A stretch of 64,000 nt of DNA, from the NCBI RefSeq assembly GCF_030695035.1, contig NZ_JAUYTT010000008.1, positions 1-64,000 on the forward strand, given 5' to 3'. The notes under the pieces were generated by a model, which saw only the letters and a program-made list of their open reading frames with translations, searched no databases and had not been told where the DNA came from. A program made the translations under genes and the position numbers. Shown in pieces: positions 53,833-62,806 of this stretch; the first letter of the stretch is position 1; each line of letters starts with the position of its first letter. This stretch comes from Frigidibacter sp. (GTDB taxonomy: Bacteria; Pseudomonadota; Alphaproteobacteria; Rhodobacterales; Rhodobacteraceae).

Positions 53833-54425
53833 GCGCTTCTCGCGGCTGAGAGAGTTGCGTGGCCAGGAGCGCTGCGGTCCAGGTGGATTTGCGGCTGTGA
53901 GCCGCGGGTTCCGGCAAAGACGCTGACGTCCGCGCCTGAGGCGCGGCAGCAACCGGACCTGCCGCGCCCGCAGATGGTCCGGCGGCTGATCCCGAGCTTT
54001 GGCGGTGTCGCGCGTGCGGCACCGCCGCCAAGCGCAATAATTGCCCCACACCGACACCGCGAATCGGCTTTGACCGGCACCGCCCCGCACCCGTCCATCG
54101 GCCCGGCGCCCCGGCAGCGGGCGTGCGGGTCCGGGGGGCGCTGAAGCCTTGGGCGCTGTGAAAAGCCGCGCCTCCCGTCGCCCTTCGCTATCCTCCGTCC
54201 GCGCCTGCCTTCACCCCGTCTTTCGCCGCAGTGCAGCACCGCAGCGGGGCGATTCCGTCGCTTCTGTGCCGCCCTATGCCGCAATCGGGCGGTTGGGCGG
54301 CCTTGGCTTCGGCCCAATCGACAGGCACTGACCGGGCGCAAACGACAGGTTGAAATGCTTGCCACGATTTGCTCTGGTCAGATGACGGGGAAACAAGACC
54401 ACAAAAAGACGATGGGGAGCCCGAC
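53833..54425. other. Gene-free stretch between the autotransporter and ABC operon
   Basis: About 590 bases with normal GC and no recognisable gene. Open frames of up to 180 codons exist on the minus strand, but their translations are low in complexity (Arg/Ala/Gly rich) and have no domain. It should hold the promoter of the ABC operon near its right end. No tRNA 3' end copy or attachment-site repeat was found. Confidence 0.5.
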
Positions 54426-55529
54426 TTGAACGCATCCACGGCCGACGCGGCATTCGTCGAATTTGACCGGGTCCAGAAAAGCTACGACGGCGAGACGCTC
54501 GTGGTGAAGGATCTGAACCTGACCATCGCCAAGGGAGAGTTCCTGACGATGCTGGGGCCCTCGGGCTCGGGCAAGACCACCTGCCTGATGATGCTGGCGG
54601 GGTTCGAGACCGCGACCCATGGCGAGATCAAGCTGGCGGGGCGGCCGATCAACCAGGTGCCGCCGCACAAGCGCGGCATTGGCATGGTGTTCCAGAATTA
54701 CGCGCTGTTCCCGCATATGAGCGTGGGCGAGAACCTCGCCTTTCCGCTGGAAGTGCGCGGCATGGGCAAGTCGGAGCGCGAGGCGAAGGTGGCCCGCGCG
54801 CTCGACATGGTGCAGATGGGCGCCTTTGCCAATCGCCGCCCCGCGCAGCTGTCGGGCGGGCAGCAGCAGCGGATCGCGCTGGCCCGGGCGCTGGTCTTCG
54901 ATCCCGAGCTGGTGCTGATGGACGAACCGCTTGGCGCGCTCGACAAGCAGCTGCGCGAGCATATGCAGTTCGAGATCAAGGCGCTGCATGACCGTCTGGG
55001 GATCACCGTGGTCTATGTCACGCACGATCAGGGCGAGGCGCTGACCATGTCGGACCGCATCGCGGTGTTCAACGATGGCCGCATCCAGCAGCTTGCGCCC
55101 CCCGCCGAGCTCTATGAGCGCCCCCGCAACAGCTTCGTCGCGCAGTTCATCGGCGAGAACAACAAGCTGCCCGGCATCATCGAGGAGTTCGACGACAAGA
55201 AGGCGCTGGTGCGTCTGGCCACGGGCGAGCTGATCGACGCGACGCCGGTCAACATCCGCGCCAAGGGCCAGCAGACGCTGGTGTCGATCCGCCCCGAGCG
55301 GGTGGAGTTCAAGCCCGAGATGATGCCGCCCGGCATCCACCGCATCGGCGCCGATGTGCTGGAGGTCGTCTATATGGGCGATATATTCCGCACCCGGATG
55401 CGGGTTGCCGGATCGGAAGATTTCGTGATGAAATGCCGCAACACCATCGGCCAGCGCAAGCTGACCCCGGGCGAACGCATCGAGATCGCCTGGCATGCCG
55501 AGGATGCGCGCGCGCTGGATCCGATGTAA
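54426..55529 (+). CDS. Polyamine-type ABC transporter ATP-binding protein
   Basis: ATPase of a PotA-like importer, 367 residues. Walker A LGPSGSGKTT (residue 44 on), Q-loop MVFQNYALFPHMSVGENLAF, signature LSGGQQQRIALARAL, Walker B LVLMDEPLGALDKQ and the switch His in VTHDQGEALTMSD are seen, followed by a TOBE-like C-terminal domain. No ATG lies near the family start; TTG at 54426 (residues NASTADAAFVEFDRVQKSY) is chosen because GGGGAG stands a few bases upstream; another TTG lies at 54369. It is the first gene of the operon, followed by binding protein and two permeases. Spermidine, putrescine or a related cation is the likely substrate class. Confidence 0.92.
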   Translation: MNASTADAAFVEFDRVQKSYDGETLVVKDLNLTIAKGEFLTMLGPSGSGKTTCLMMLAGFETATHGEIKLAGRPINQVPPHKRGIGMVFQNYALFPHMSVGENLAFPLEVRGMGKSEREAKVARALDMVQMGAFANRRPAQLSGGQQQRIALARALVFDPELVLMDEPLGALDKQLREHMQFEIKALHDRLGITVVYVTHDQGEALTMSDRIAVFNDGRIQQLAPPAELYERPRNSFVAQFIGENNKLPGIIEEFDDKKALVRLATGELIDATPVNIRAKGQQTLVSIRPERVEFKPEMMPPGIHRIGADVLEVVYMGDIFRTRMRVAGSEDFVMKCRNTIGQRKLTPGERIEIAWHAEDARALDPM

Positions 55530-55590
55530 CTTCGGCTCGCAACACACTGACCAACAACATAAAAAACCAAGTCCAACCGGGAGACGACCA

Positions 55591-56661
55591 ATGAAGAAGA
55601 TCCTGACCCTGTCCACCGCACTGACCGCCGTCGGCTTTACCGCCGCCGCGCAGGAAGTGACCGTGATGTCCTGGGGCGGTGCCTATACCGTCAGCCAGGT
55701 CGAGGCCTATCACAAGCCCTTCACCGCCGAGACCGGCATCAAGGTCGTGTCGGTCGATGCCGACAACCCGGCCACCCCGATCAAGGCGATGGTCGAGGCC
55801 GGCAACGTCACCATCGACGTGGCCGACGTGGAATATGCCGACGCCATCCGCCTGTGCGACGAGGGCCTGCTGGAAGAGATCGACCCGTCGATCCTGCCGC
55901 CCGCGCCCGATGGCACCCCCGCGACCGACGACTTCCTGCCCGGCGCGCTGACCGATTGCGCCGTCGCCTCGATCGTGTTCTCGACCGTCTTCGCCTATGA
56001 CACGACCAAGTTCCCCGAGGGCCCGACCTCGATGGCCGATTTCTTCGATCTCGAAGGCTTCCCGGGCAAGCGCGGGATGCGCAAAGGCGCCAAGGCCAAC
56101 CTCGAAATGGCGCTGATGGCCGATGGTGTGCCGGCGGACGAGGTCTATGCGCTGCTGGAAACCGATGAGGGCGTTGCCCAGGCGTTTGCCATGCTCGACA
56201 AGATCAAGGGCGACACGATCTGGTGGGAAGCCGGCGCGCAGCCGCCGCAGCTGCTGGCTGATGGCGAGGTGGTGATGACCACCGCCTATAACGGCCGGAT
56301 CTTTGCGGCGCAGGTCGCCGAGTCCAAGCCCTTCGCCATCGTCTGGGACGGCCAGGTCTATGAGTACGACCTGTTCGTGATCCCGAAGGGCGCCCCGAAC
56401 ATGGAAAGCGCGCTGGAATTCGTGAAGTTCTCGACCGATACCCAGCGTCTGGCCGATCAGGCGAAATGGATCAGCTACGGCCCGGGCCGCAAATCCTCGG
56501 GCGCGCTGGTCGGGCTCTATCAGGACGGCGTGACCGAGATGGCGCCGCACATGCCGACCTCGGCCGAGAACCTGACCAATGCTCTGGCCTCGTCCTACGA
56601 GTTCTGGGTGGACCGCGATTCCGAGCTGAACGAGCGCTTCAACGCCTGGCTGGCGCAATAA
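55591..56661 (+). CDS. Periplasmic solute-binding protein (PotD-like)
   Basis: Binding protein of 356 residues. The signal peptide is MKKILTLSTALTAVGFTAAA, with cleavage before QEVTV. The mature protein begins VTVMSWGGAYTVSQVEAYHK, the motif of the spermidine/putrescine binding-protein group, and has DVADVEYADAIRLCDEGLLE, AYDTTKFPEGPTSMADFFD and YEYDLFVIPKGAPN. The ATG at 55591 follows GGGAGACGACC. It delivers substrate to the two downstream permeases; the exact ligand is not known from sequence. The ATPase-first order of this operon is as seen here. Confidence 0.92.
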   Translation: MKKILTLSTALTAVGFTAAAQEVTVMSWGGAYTVSQVEAYHKPFTAETGIKVVSVDADNPATPIKAMVEAGNVTIDVADVEYADAIRLCDEGLLEEIDPSILPPAPDGTPATDDFLPGALTDCAVASIVFSTVFAYDTTKFPEGPTSMADFFDLEGFPGKRGMRKGAKANLEMALMADGVPADEVYALLETDEGVAQAFAMLDKIKGDTIWWEAGAQPPQLLADGEVVMTTAYNGRIFAAQVAESKPFAIVWDGQVYEYDLFVIPKGAPNMESALEFVKFSTDTQRLADQAKWISYGPGRKSSGALVGLYQDGVTEMAPHMPTSAENLTNALASSYEFWVDRDSELNERFNAWLAQ

Positions 56662-56732
56662 GCGTTTCGGATTTCGCGTGACATTCCGGGGCGGCGCCAT
56701 GTGCGCCGCCCTGCCGGACCGGGGGTGAATGA

Positions 56733-58007
56733 ATGGTCGCTATCGACGCAGAGGTTCCTGAAGATATGCGCGGCGGTCTGACCACCGCCGATGGCAAGCC
56801 GCTGAAACAGGCGCTGGCCCATGCGCAGGCACGGGCCAAGCGCAAGGCACTGCTGCTGGTGGTGCCGCTCTTGGCCTTCATCCTGATCACCTTCGTGATG
56901 CCGATCGGGCAGCTGCTGTTCCGCTCGATCCACAATGACGGGTTCTCGGCCAACATGCCGCAGATCTCGGCCTGGTTCGACGAGACCAAGGCCGGGGACG
57001 CGCCAGATGAGGCCGCCTATGCGGCGCTGGTTGCAGACATTGCCGCCGCCGCCGAGGCCCGCACCATTGGCGTGGTCGGCACCCGGGTGAACTACGAACT
57101 GTCGGGCACCCGCTCGCTCTTCACCTCGGCCGGCCGCAATGCCGAGGATCTGCAGCCGCCCTACCGCGAGGCGATGCTGGACCTGAACGAGAAATGGGGC
57201 GATCCGCAGCTCTGGGGGGTGATGCGCTCCGTCTCATCGGCCTATAGCGCGAACTTCTACCTGGCGGCACTGGACCTCGCCCGAGACGAGAATGGTGAGA
57301 TCGTCCGCGCGCCCGAGGACCGGCGCATCTATGGGATGCTGTTCATGCGCACGCTGTGGCTCTCGGCGCTGATCACCGGGCTGTGCCTGATTCTGGCCTA
57401 TCCGGTCGCGCATCTGCTGGCGGTGCTGCCGCTGGCGAAATCCAACCTGCTGATGATCCTCGTGCTGCTGCCGTTCTGGACCTCGCTTCTGGTGCGCACG
57501 ACCAGCTGGATGGTGATGCTGCAAGAACAGGGCGTGATCAACAATACGCTGGTGGCCCTCGGCCTGATCGGCAATGAGAGCCGGATCCAGATGATGTACA
57601 ATCAGGCCGGCACCATCATCGCGATGACCCATATCCTGCTGCCCTTCATGATCTTGCCGCTTTATTCGGTGATGCGCCCGATCAACCCAAGCTATGTGCG
57701 CGCCGCCCGCAGCCTTGGCGCCACCAGCTGGACCGCCTTCCGCCGGGTCTACCTGCCGCAGACGCTGCCGGGGATCGGGGCAGGGGCGCTCTTGGTCTTC
57801 ATCCTGTCGGTCGGCTATTACATCACCCCGGCGCTGGTCGGGGGGGCCTCGGGCCAACTGATCTCGAACCTGATCGCCTATCACATGCAGGACAGCCTGA
57901 ACTGGTCGCTCGCCGCTGCACTGGCCGCATTGCTGCTGGCCGGGGTGCTGATCCTCTACTGGCTCTACGACCGCCTCATCGGCATCGACAACCTGAAACT
58001 GGGCTGA
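56733..58007 (+). CDS. ABC transporter permease (PotB-like) with large periplasmic insertion
   Basis: Membrane subunit of 424 residues, against about 290 for PotB. A cytosolic N-terminus (1-45) is followed by helix 1 (LLLVVPLLAFILITFVMPIG) and an insert of about 140 residues (about 65-200: FDETKAGDAPDEAAYAALVA, then NYELSGTRSLFTSAGRN) before helices 2-6. The EAA-like permease motif is VRAARSLGATSWTAFRRVYL, then PQTLPGIGAGAL, with further helices FILSVGYYITPALVGG and AAALAALLLAGVLILYWLYD. Such an insert is known in alphaproteobacterial relatives. The insert may contact the binding protein or outer envelope, but this is inference. Confidence 0.9.
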   Translation: MVAIDAEVPEDMRGGLTTADGKPLKQALAHAQARAKRKALLLVVPLLAFILITFVMPIGQLLFRSIHNDGFSANMPQISAWFDETKAGDAPDEAAYAALVADIAAAAEARTIGVVGTRVNYELSGTRSLFTSAGRNAEDLQPPYREAMLDLNEKWGDPQLWGVMRSVSSAYSANFYLAALDLARDENGEIVRAPEDRRIYGMLFMRTLWLSALITGLCLILAYPVAHLLAVLPLAKSNLLMILVLLPFWTSLLVRTTSWMVMLQEQGVINNTLVALGLIGNESRIQMMYNQAGTIIAMTHILLPFMILPLYSVMRPINPSYVRAARSLGATSWTAFRRVYLPQTLPGIGAGALLVFILSVGYYITPALVGGASGQLISNLIAYHMQDSLNWSLAAALAALLLAGVLILYWLYDRLIGIDNLKLG

Positions 58008-58031
58008 CGCCCGCCAGACAAGGAGACCGAC

Positions 58032-58952
58032 ATGGCGCTTCCGATCTACGCCTCGCCGCTCGAGAAGGTCTGGCACTGGACCTACAAGGCGATCTGCACC
58101 GCGATCTTCATCTTCCTGATCGCGCCGATCCTGATCGTGATCCCGCTCTCGTTCAACGCCGAGCCCTATTTCACCTTCACCGAAAAGATGCTGTCCTTCG
58201 ACCCCGAGGGCTATTCGTTGCGCTGGTATGACCGGCTGCTGACCTTCGGGATGCAGGCGCCCGATGCGCCGCGCGACTGGTCCTGGTGGCGCGACGTGCT
58301 GGCGAACGCGACCTGGCTCGACGTCGCGTGGAACTCGATCATCATCGGCTTCTTCTCGACCATCCTCGCCACCGGGCTTGGCACGCTGGCGGCGCTTGGG
58401 CTGTCGCGGTCCGAAATGCCCTGGCGGCGGTCGATCATGGCGGTGCTGATCTCGCCGATGATCGTGCCGATCATCATCACCGCGACGGGGCTGTTCTTCT
58501 TCTACTCGAAGATCGAGATCCAGAAATGGGGCGTGCCCTATCTTGGCATCATCATGGCCCATGCGACGCTGGGGATCCCCTTCGTGATCATCACCGTCAC
58601 CGCCACGCTGTCGGGCTTCGACCATTCGCTGAGCCGCGCCGCCGCCAGCCTTGGTGCCAATCCGCGCACCACCTTCTTCAAGGTGATCATGCCGCTGATC
58701 CTGCCGGGTGTGGTCTCGGGCGCGCTCTTTGCCTTCGTGACCTCGTTCGACGAGGTGGTGATGGTGCTGTTCATCGCCGGCCATGACGAACAGACGATCC
58801 CGCGGCAGATGTGGAACGGCATCCGCGAGCAGATCAGCCCGGCGATCCTGGCGGTGGCGACGATCCTGGTGGTGGTGTCGATCGCGCTGCTGGCGACGGT
58901 GGAGATCTTGCGGAGGCGCAGCGAGAAGCTGCGGGGCGTGACGGCGGGATAA
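58032..58952 (+). CDS. ABC transporter permease (PotC-like)
   Basis: Second membrane subunit, 306 residues with about six helices. It starts MALPIYASPLEKVWHWTYKA. The permease motif is SRAAASLGANPRTTFFKVIM, followed by PLILPGVVSGALFAFVTSFD and EVVMVLFIAGHDEQTIPRQM. The last helix ends ILVVVSIALLATVEILRRRS. GGAGACCGAC precedes the ATG. It lies 24 bases after the other permease gene, so the four genes form one operon. Downstream is a copy of the TTGGCGCTTTGCGCC repeat module. Confidence 0.94.
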   Translation: MALPIYASPLEKVWHWTYKAICTAIFIFLIAPILIVIPLSFNAEPYFTFTEKMLSFDPEGYSLRWYDRLLTFGMQAPDAPRDWSWWRDVLANATWLDVAWNSIIIGFFSTILATGLGTLAALGLSRSEMPWRRSIMAVLISPMIVPIIITATGLFFFYSKIEIQKWGVPYLGIIMAHATLGIPFVIITVTATLSGFDHSLSRAAASLGANPRTTFFKVIMPLILPGVVSGALFAFVTSFDEVVMVLFIAGHDEQTIPRQMWNGIREQISPAILAVATILVVVSIALLATVEILRRRSEKLRGVTAG

Positions 58953-58980
58953 GGAAGAAGGGGGGCCGTCTGCCCCCCTC

Positions 58981-59021
58981 TTGGCGCTTTGCGCCAATTC
59001 ACCCCCCGAGGATATTTGGAC
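58981..59021 (+). repeat. TTGGCGC hairpin plus GGATATTTGG repeat module
   Basis: TTGGCGCTTTGCGCCAATTC and then ACCCCCCGAGGATATTTGGA closely match 1-38 of the window, differing by one base in the hairpin loop and one extra C. It lies between the convergent permease and AEC genes. Confidence 0.8.
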
Positions 59022-59067
59022 CAAAACGAAGGGAAGGGCTTGGCGCTTGGGCCGGGCCTTTTCGACT

Positions 59068-60006
59068 TTACGGTAGGATCGCGAGCCAGCCCCAGATGGT
59101 GAAAGCCGAGAGCGCAGTGGCGATCAGCACGCTCGAGGCGGCGACACGGCGGGCGGCGCCGTACATGTTGGCGAAGAGATAGGCATTTACCCCCGGCGCC
59201 ATCGAGGCGGTGACGACCGAGGAGCGCATCCCGGCGGTATCGAGCCCCAGCCCCCAACGGCCGGTGGCATAGGCCACGGCAGGATGCAGCACCAGCGACA
59301 GCACGCAGACCATGGCGATGGTGCGCAGATCGCCCTCGGGCCGGTAGCGCAGCAGCACGCCGCCAAGGCCGAAGAGGGCGGCGGGCAGGGCGGCGCTGGC
59401 CATCATCGCCACGGCGGCACTTACCACGCCCGGCACCGGCAGCCCGGTCAGGTTCACCGCGAGACCGGCGGCGATGCCGATGACCAGCGGGGTGCGGGCG
59501 ATGCCGGCCAGCGCCGCCAGCGCTACCCGCGCGGGGCTGGTGCCGCGGCCGTGGTTGCGCACGATCTCCATCAGGGTGATGCCGAAGCCGTAGAGCAGCG
59601 GCGAGTGAATCGAGATGATCGCGAAGTTACCGGCCAGCGCCTCGGTGCCATAGGCGCGCTCGGTGATCGGGATGCCCATCAGCAGCGAGTTGGAGAAGAG
59701 GCAGCAGAACCCGATGGCCACGGCATCCGTCGCCGAGCGGCGGAACAGCCAGATCGAGCCGGCAAAGCCGAGGCCGAAGCTGAGGAAGGCGCCGGTGTAG
59801 AAGCTGACCAGGATCCGCGGATCCCAGCTTGCCGCCAGATCGAGGCCCGAGATCGACTTGAACAGCAGCACCGGCACCGCGAAGTTCTGCGCAAACCGCA
59901 TCACGCCCTCGACCGCGCTTTCGTTGAACAGCCCGCGCCAGGCGGCGACATAGCCAAAGCCGATGATCAGGAAGACCGGCAAGATGACGTCGAGAAGCGC
60001 CTGCAT
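59068..60006 (-). CDS. AEC (auxin efflux carrier) family transporter
   Basis: Membrane protein of 312 residues with about ten helices. It starts MQALLDVILPVFLIIGFGYV. Family segments include FAQNFAVPVLLFKSISGL, the central CCLFSNSLLMGIPITERAYG and SALLYGFGITLME-like HSPLLYGFGITLMEIV, and a C-terminal MAPGVNAYLFANMYGAARRV. AEC proteins export or import organic acids such as malate or amino-acid-like compounds. The substrate cannot be told. The gene lies four bases beyond the MBL gene stop on the same strand and probably ends the dacC-to-AEC run, which would make one long transcription unit. Confidence 0.9.
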   Translation of the reverse strand: MQALLDVILPVFLIIGFGYVAAWRGLFNESAVEGVMRFAQNFAVPVLLFKSISGLDLAASWDPRILVSFYTGAFLSFGLGFAGSIWLFRRSATDAVAIGFCCLFSNSLLMGIPITERAYGTEALAGNFAIISIHSPLLYGFGITLMEIVRNHGRGTSPARVALAALAGIARTPLVIGIAAGLAVNLTGLPVPGVVSAAVAMMASAALPAALFGLGGVLLRYRPEGDLRTIAMVCVLSLVLHPAVAYATGRWGLGLDTAGMRSSVVTASMAPGVNAYLFANMYGAARRVAASSVLIATALSAFTIWGWLAILP

Positions 60007-60010
60007 CCGC

Positions 60011-60805
60011 CTAGAGGCCCAATTCGATCACCATGCCGTCGAAGGCCGGGATCACATGGGCAGGGGTCTCGGCGGCGACGAGGTCATGGTCGAGGTCGAT
60101 ATGCATGTTGGTCAGCACGGCGCGGGCCGGGGCCGCGCGCTCGATCCATTCCAGCGCCAGCGCCAGATGCGCATGGGTCGGGTGCGGGATGCGGCGCAGG
60201 GCGTCGATCACGAAGACCTCCAGCCCCGCCAGATGCGGCCAGACCGCGTCATAGATCTCGGACACGTCAGGCATGTAGACCAGCCCGCCGATGCGGAAGC
60301 CAAGCGCGTCGATGCCGCCATGCGCGACCTTCAGCGGCAGGAACGGGATCGCGCCGCCGGCACCCTCGATCTGGAAGGGGCCGCGGATCGAATGCATGTC
60401 GCAGATCGGCGGATAGGCCGAGCCTTCGGGCTGCGCGAAGGCATAGCCGAAGCGGGCATAGAGCGAGTCCTGCGTGGCGCCATCGGCCCAGACCGGCAGG
60501 CGCTGGCGGGTGTTGAACACGATCTGGCGCAAGTCGTCGAGCCCGTGGGTATGGTCGGCATGGGCATGGGTGAAGACCACGGCATCCAGCTCTCCGATGC
60601 CGGCGCGCAGCAGCTGGGTGCGCATGTCGGGGGTGGTGTCGATCAGGGCGCGGGTGGTGCCGCGGGGGCCCATGCGTTCGACCAGCATCGAGCAGCGCAG
60701 GCGGGTGTTGCGCGGGTTTTCGGGATCGCATTCGCCCCAGTGGTTGCCAAGCCGCGGCACCCCGCCGGACGATCCGCAGCCAAGGATGGTGAAGCGCAGG
60801 GTCAT
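60011..60805 (-). CDS. MBL-fold metallohydrolase (PhnP-like)
   Basis: A 264-residue metallo-beta-lactamase-fold enzyme. It starts MTLRFTILGCGSSGGVPRLG, then WGECDPENPRNTRLRCSMLV with paired cysteines, and the metal motif FTHAHADHTHGLDDLRQIV (HxHxDH). Further histidines lie in VAHGGIDALGF and HPTHAHLALALEW, and MHIDLDHDLV closes the site. This is the PhnP group (cyclic phosphodiesterases), although not necessarily linked to phosphonates here; no phn genes are near. The ATG at 60805 overlaps the tatD stop, so the two are translationally coupled. Confidence 0.9.
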   Translation of the reverse strand: MTLRFTILGCGSSGGVPRLGNHWGECDPENPRNTRLRCSMLVERMGPRGTTRALIDTTPDMRTQLLRAGIGELDAVVFTHAHADHTHGLDDLRQIVFNTRQRLPVWADGATQDSLYARFGYAFAQPEGSAYPPICDMHSIRGPFQIEGAGGAIPFLPLKVAHGGIDALGFRIGGLVYMPDVSEIYDAVWPHLAGLEVFVIDALRRIPHPTHAHLALALEWIERAAPARAVLTNMHIDLDHDLVAAETPAHVIPAFDGMVIELGL

Positions 60806-61641
60806 GCCGCCTGCGCCTTGGTGGCGGCGCGGGTGAAGAGCCGGTCGAAATTGGCGCTGGTGGCGGCAGCAAAGCCGGGCAGCGTCAGCCCGAAGACCTC
60901 GGCCCCGACACGGGCGGTATGGGCGGTATAGGCGGGCTCGTTCCGGCGCCCGCGATGCGGGGGCGGGGCGAGGTAGGGGGAGTCGGTTTCCAGCAGGATC
61001 CGGTCCAGCGGGGCGGCGGCGAAAATCGCGCGCAGATCCGCGGATTTGGGGAAGGCGGCGATACCCGACATCGACAGGTAGAAGCCAAGCTCCAGCGCCG
61101 CCTGCGCCAGTTCCGCGCTGGAGGAGAAGCAATGCATCACGCAGCCATAGGCCCCGGCGCGGTGTTCCTCGGCCAGGATGCGGGCCATGTCGTCATCGGC
61201 GTCGCGGGCGTGGATGATCAGCGGCAGGCCGGTCTCGCGCGCGGCGGCGATATGGATACGCAGGCTCTCCTGCTGCGCGGCGGCGCTGTCGGCGCTGTAG
61301 TGGTAGTCGAGGCCGGTCTCGCCGATGCCGACGAATTTGGGGTGGCGGGCAAAGGCGACCAGCTGCTCCACCGTCACCATCGGCTCTTCGCCGGCGCGCA
61401 TCGGGTGGGTGCCGGCGGCGTAGAACACGCCGTCATGCGCCTCGGCAATGGCGCGCACGGCGGGCTCGCTGGCCAGCCGCGTGCAGATCGTCACCATCCG
61501 CGTCACCCCGGCGGCGCGGGCGCGGGCGATCACCTGCGGGAGTTCATCGGCGAAATCGGGGAAGTCGAGATGGCAGTGGCTATCTACGATTTCGGGCAAC
61601 GCAAGGCCGGCGGTGCTGGTCGGGGCAGGGGTCTGGGGCAT
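60802..61641 (-). CDS. tatD: TatD-family hydrolase
   Basis: Metal-dependent DNase-like enzyme of 279 residues with a TIM-barrel. It starts MPQTPAPTSTAGLALPEIVD. Ligands are visible in SHCHLDFPDF (H22, H24), VGIGETGLDYHYSAD, LPLIIHARDADDDM, MHCFSSSAELAQAALELGFY and LETDSPYLAPPPHRGRRNEP. TatD proteins have 3'-5' exonuclease or DNase activity and are not part of twin-arginine export. The ATG at 61641 has GAGGAAA upstream. holB lies 13 bases upstream of the start on the same strand; metG, which often sits here in relatives, is absent. Confidence 0.94.
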   Translation of the reverse strand: MPQTPAPTSTAGLALPEIVDSHCHLDFPDFADELPQVIARARAAGVTRMVTICTRLASEPAVRAIAEAHDGVFYAAGTHPMRAGEEPMVTVEQLVAFARHPKFVGIGETGLDYHYSADSAAAQQESLRIHIAAARETGLPLIIHARDADDDMARILAEEHRAGAYGCVMHCFSSSAELAQAALELGFYLSMSGIAAFPKSADLRAIFAAAPLDRILLETDSPYLAPPPHRGRRNEPAYTAHTARVGAEVFGLTLPGFAAATSANFDRLFTRAATKAQAA

Positions 61642-61654
61642 GATCCGGCTTTCC

Positions 61655-62806
61655 TCAAGCGGCAAGCCGTGCCGCCGTCTCGTTCACCTGCAGCACCATA
61701 TCCATGAGAAGCGCGGCAGGGTCAAGGTTGACCGCCCGGCCATGACGCGCCCGCGCGCCCAGATCCTGCTGGCGCTGCGCCCAGAGGCGACCTGCCGCCG
61801 GTGTGGGCGCGAGGCGGGCAAAGAGCTGCGCTTCGCCGGGGGCGGCCTCGGTGGCGGGCGGGCCGGCGACACCGGCGCGGGCGAGGCGGGCGAGGAACAG
61901 GTCAAAGAGGGTCAGCAGCACGTCGAGCCGGCCTTCCGATCCGCGGCCCGCGGCGCTGTCGGCCAGTTGCAGCGCGCGGATGCGGTCGAGCCGCGGCATT
62001 CCGGCGAAGAGGTCGACCATCTGCGCGTAGGCGCGGAGCCCGTCGAGGTTCACCAGCCGGATCGCCTCGCCCACCGACCCGGCGGAGAGCTCGGCGAGGG
62101 CCGCGGCATGGCTGGTCTCGGTGCCCGCCTGCGCCAGTGCCGCGGCCATCTCCTCGGCGCTCAGGGTGCCAAGCCGCAGCTCGCGCACCCGCGAGCGGAT
62201 GGTGGGCAAGAGGCTGGAGGGCTGGTGCGAGACCATTAGCAGCGTCGCGCCGGCGGGCGGTTCCTCCAGCAGTTTCAGCAGGGCGTTGGCGGCGTTGGGG
62301 TTCATCTCGTCGGCGGCGTCGATGATCGCCACGCGGCGGCCACCGTCGGCGGCGGAGAAGTTGAAGAAGGATTTCAGGCGGCGCACCTCATCCACCCCGA
62401 TCACGGCGCGGAGGCGGGATTTGTCCTCGTCCCATGTGCGGCGGAGCAGGAACAGGCGGGATTCCGAGAGGGAATGCATCCGGCGCGCGACGGGGTGATC
62501 GGCCGGGATATCCAGAGACGTCGGGGGCGGGGGGGCGCCGAAGAAGCCGTCCTCCTCCGCCTCGGGCGTGGCCAGCAGGAAGCGGGCGATGCGCCAGGCG
62601 AGGGTGGCCTTGCCGACGCCGCGCGGGCCGGTCAGCATCCAGCCGTGATGCAGGCGGCCGGTGGCGAAGGCCTCGAGGAACCCAGCCTCGGCCCGCGCCT
62701 GCCCGTAAAGCAGGGCCGTGTCGCGCGGATGCGGGGCGCCTTCGACGCGGTCCGCTTCGGGCACCGGCTCGGCGAGTTCGGTGGAGACGCCGCGGGGCGC
62801 TCTCAT
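61655..62806 (-). CDS. holB: DNA polymerase III delta' subunit
   Basis: Clamp-loader subunit of 383 residues. The AAA+ domain has the P-loop-like GPRGVGKATLAWRIARFLL, the sensor-like VAIIDAADEMNPNAANALLK and LLEEPPAGATLLMVSHQPSS. The C-terminal half is helical (GEAIRLVNLDGLRAYAQMVD). The N-terminal extension (1-30) is longer than usual. The start ATG at 62806 overlaps the tmk stop by four bases. As in many bacteria, tmk and holB are one operon. Confidence 0.93.
   Translation of the reverse strand: MRAPRGVSTELAEPVPEADRVEGAPHPRDTALLYGQARAEAGFLEAFATGRLHHGWMLTGPRGVGKATLAWRIARFLLATPEAEEDGFFGAPPPPTSLDIPADHPVARRMHSLSESRLFLLRRTWDEDKSRLRAVIGVDEVRRLKSFFNFSAADGGRRVAIIDAADEMNPNAANALLKLLEEPPAGATLLMVSHQPSSLLPTIRSRVRELRLGTLSAEEMAAALAQAGTETSHAAALAELSAGSVGEAIRLVNLDGLRAYAQMVDLFAGMPRLDRIRALQLADSAAGRGSEGRLDVLLTLFDLFLARLARAGVAGPPATEAAPGEAQLFARLAPTPAAGRLWAQRQQDLGARARHGRAVNLDPAALLMDMVLQVNETAARLAA

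Noticed and set aside
53823-54365. Possible 180-codon gene on the minus strand in the gap before the ABC operon
   Set aside because: No recognisable domain, no ribosome site, Arg/Ala/Gly-rich translation, and overlap with the autotransporter stop.
57234-59024. 596-codon minus-strand open frame
   Set aside because: Antisense to the two permease genes, with low-complexity charged sequence.
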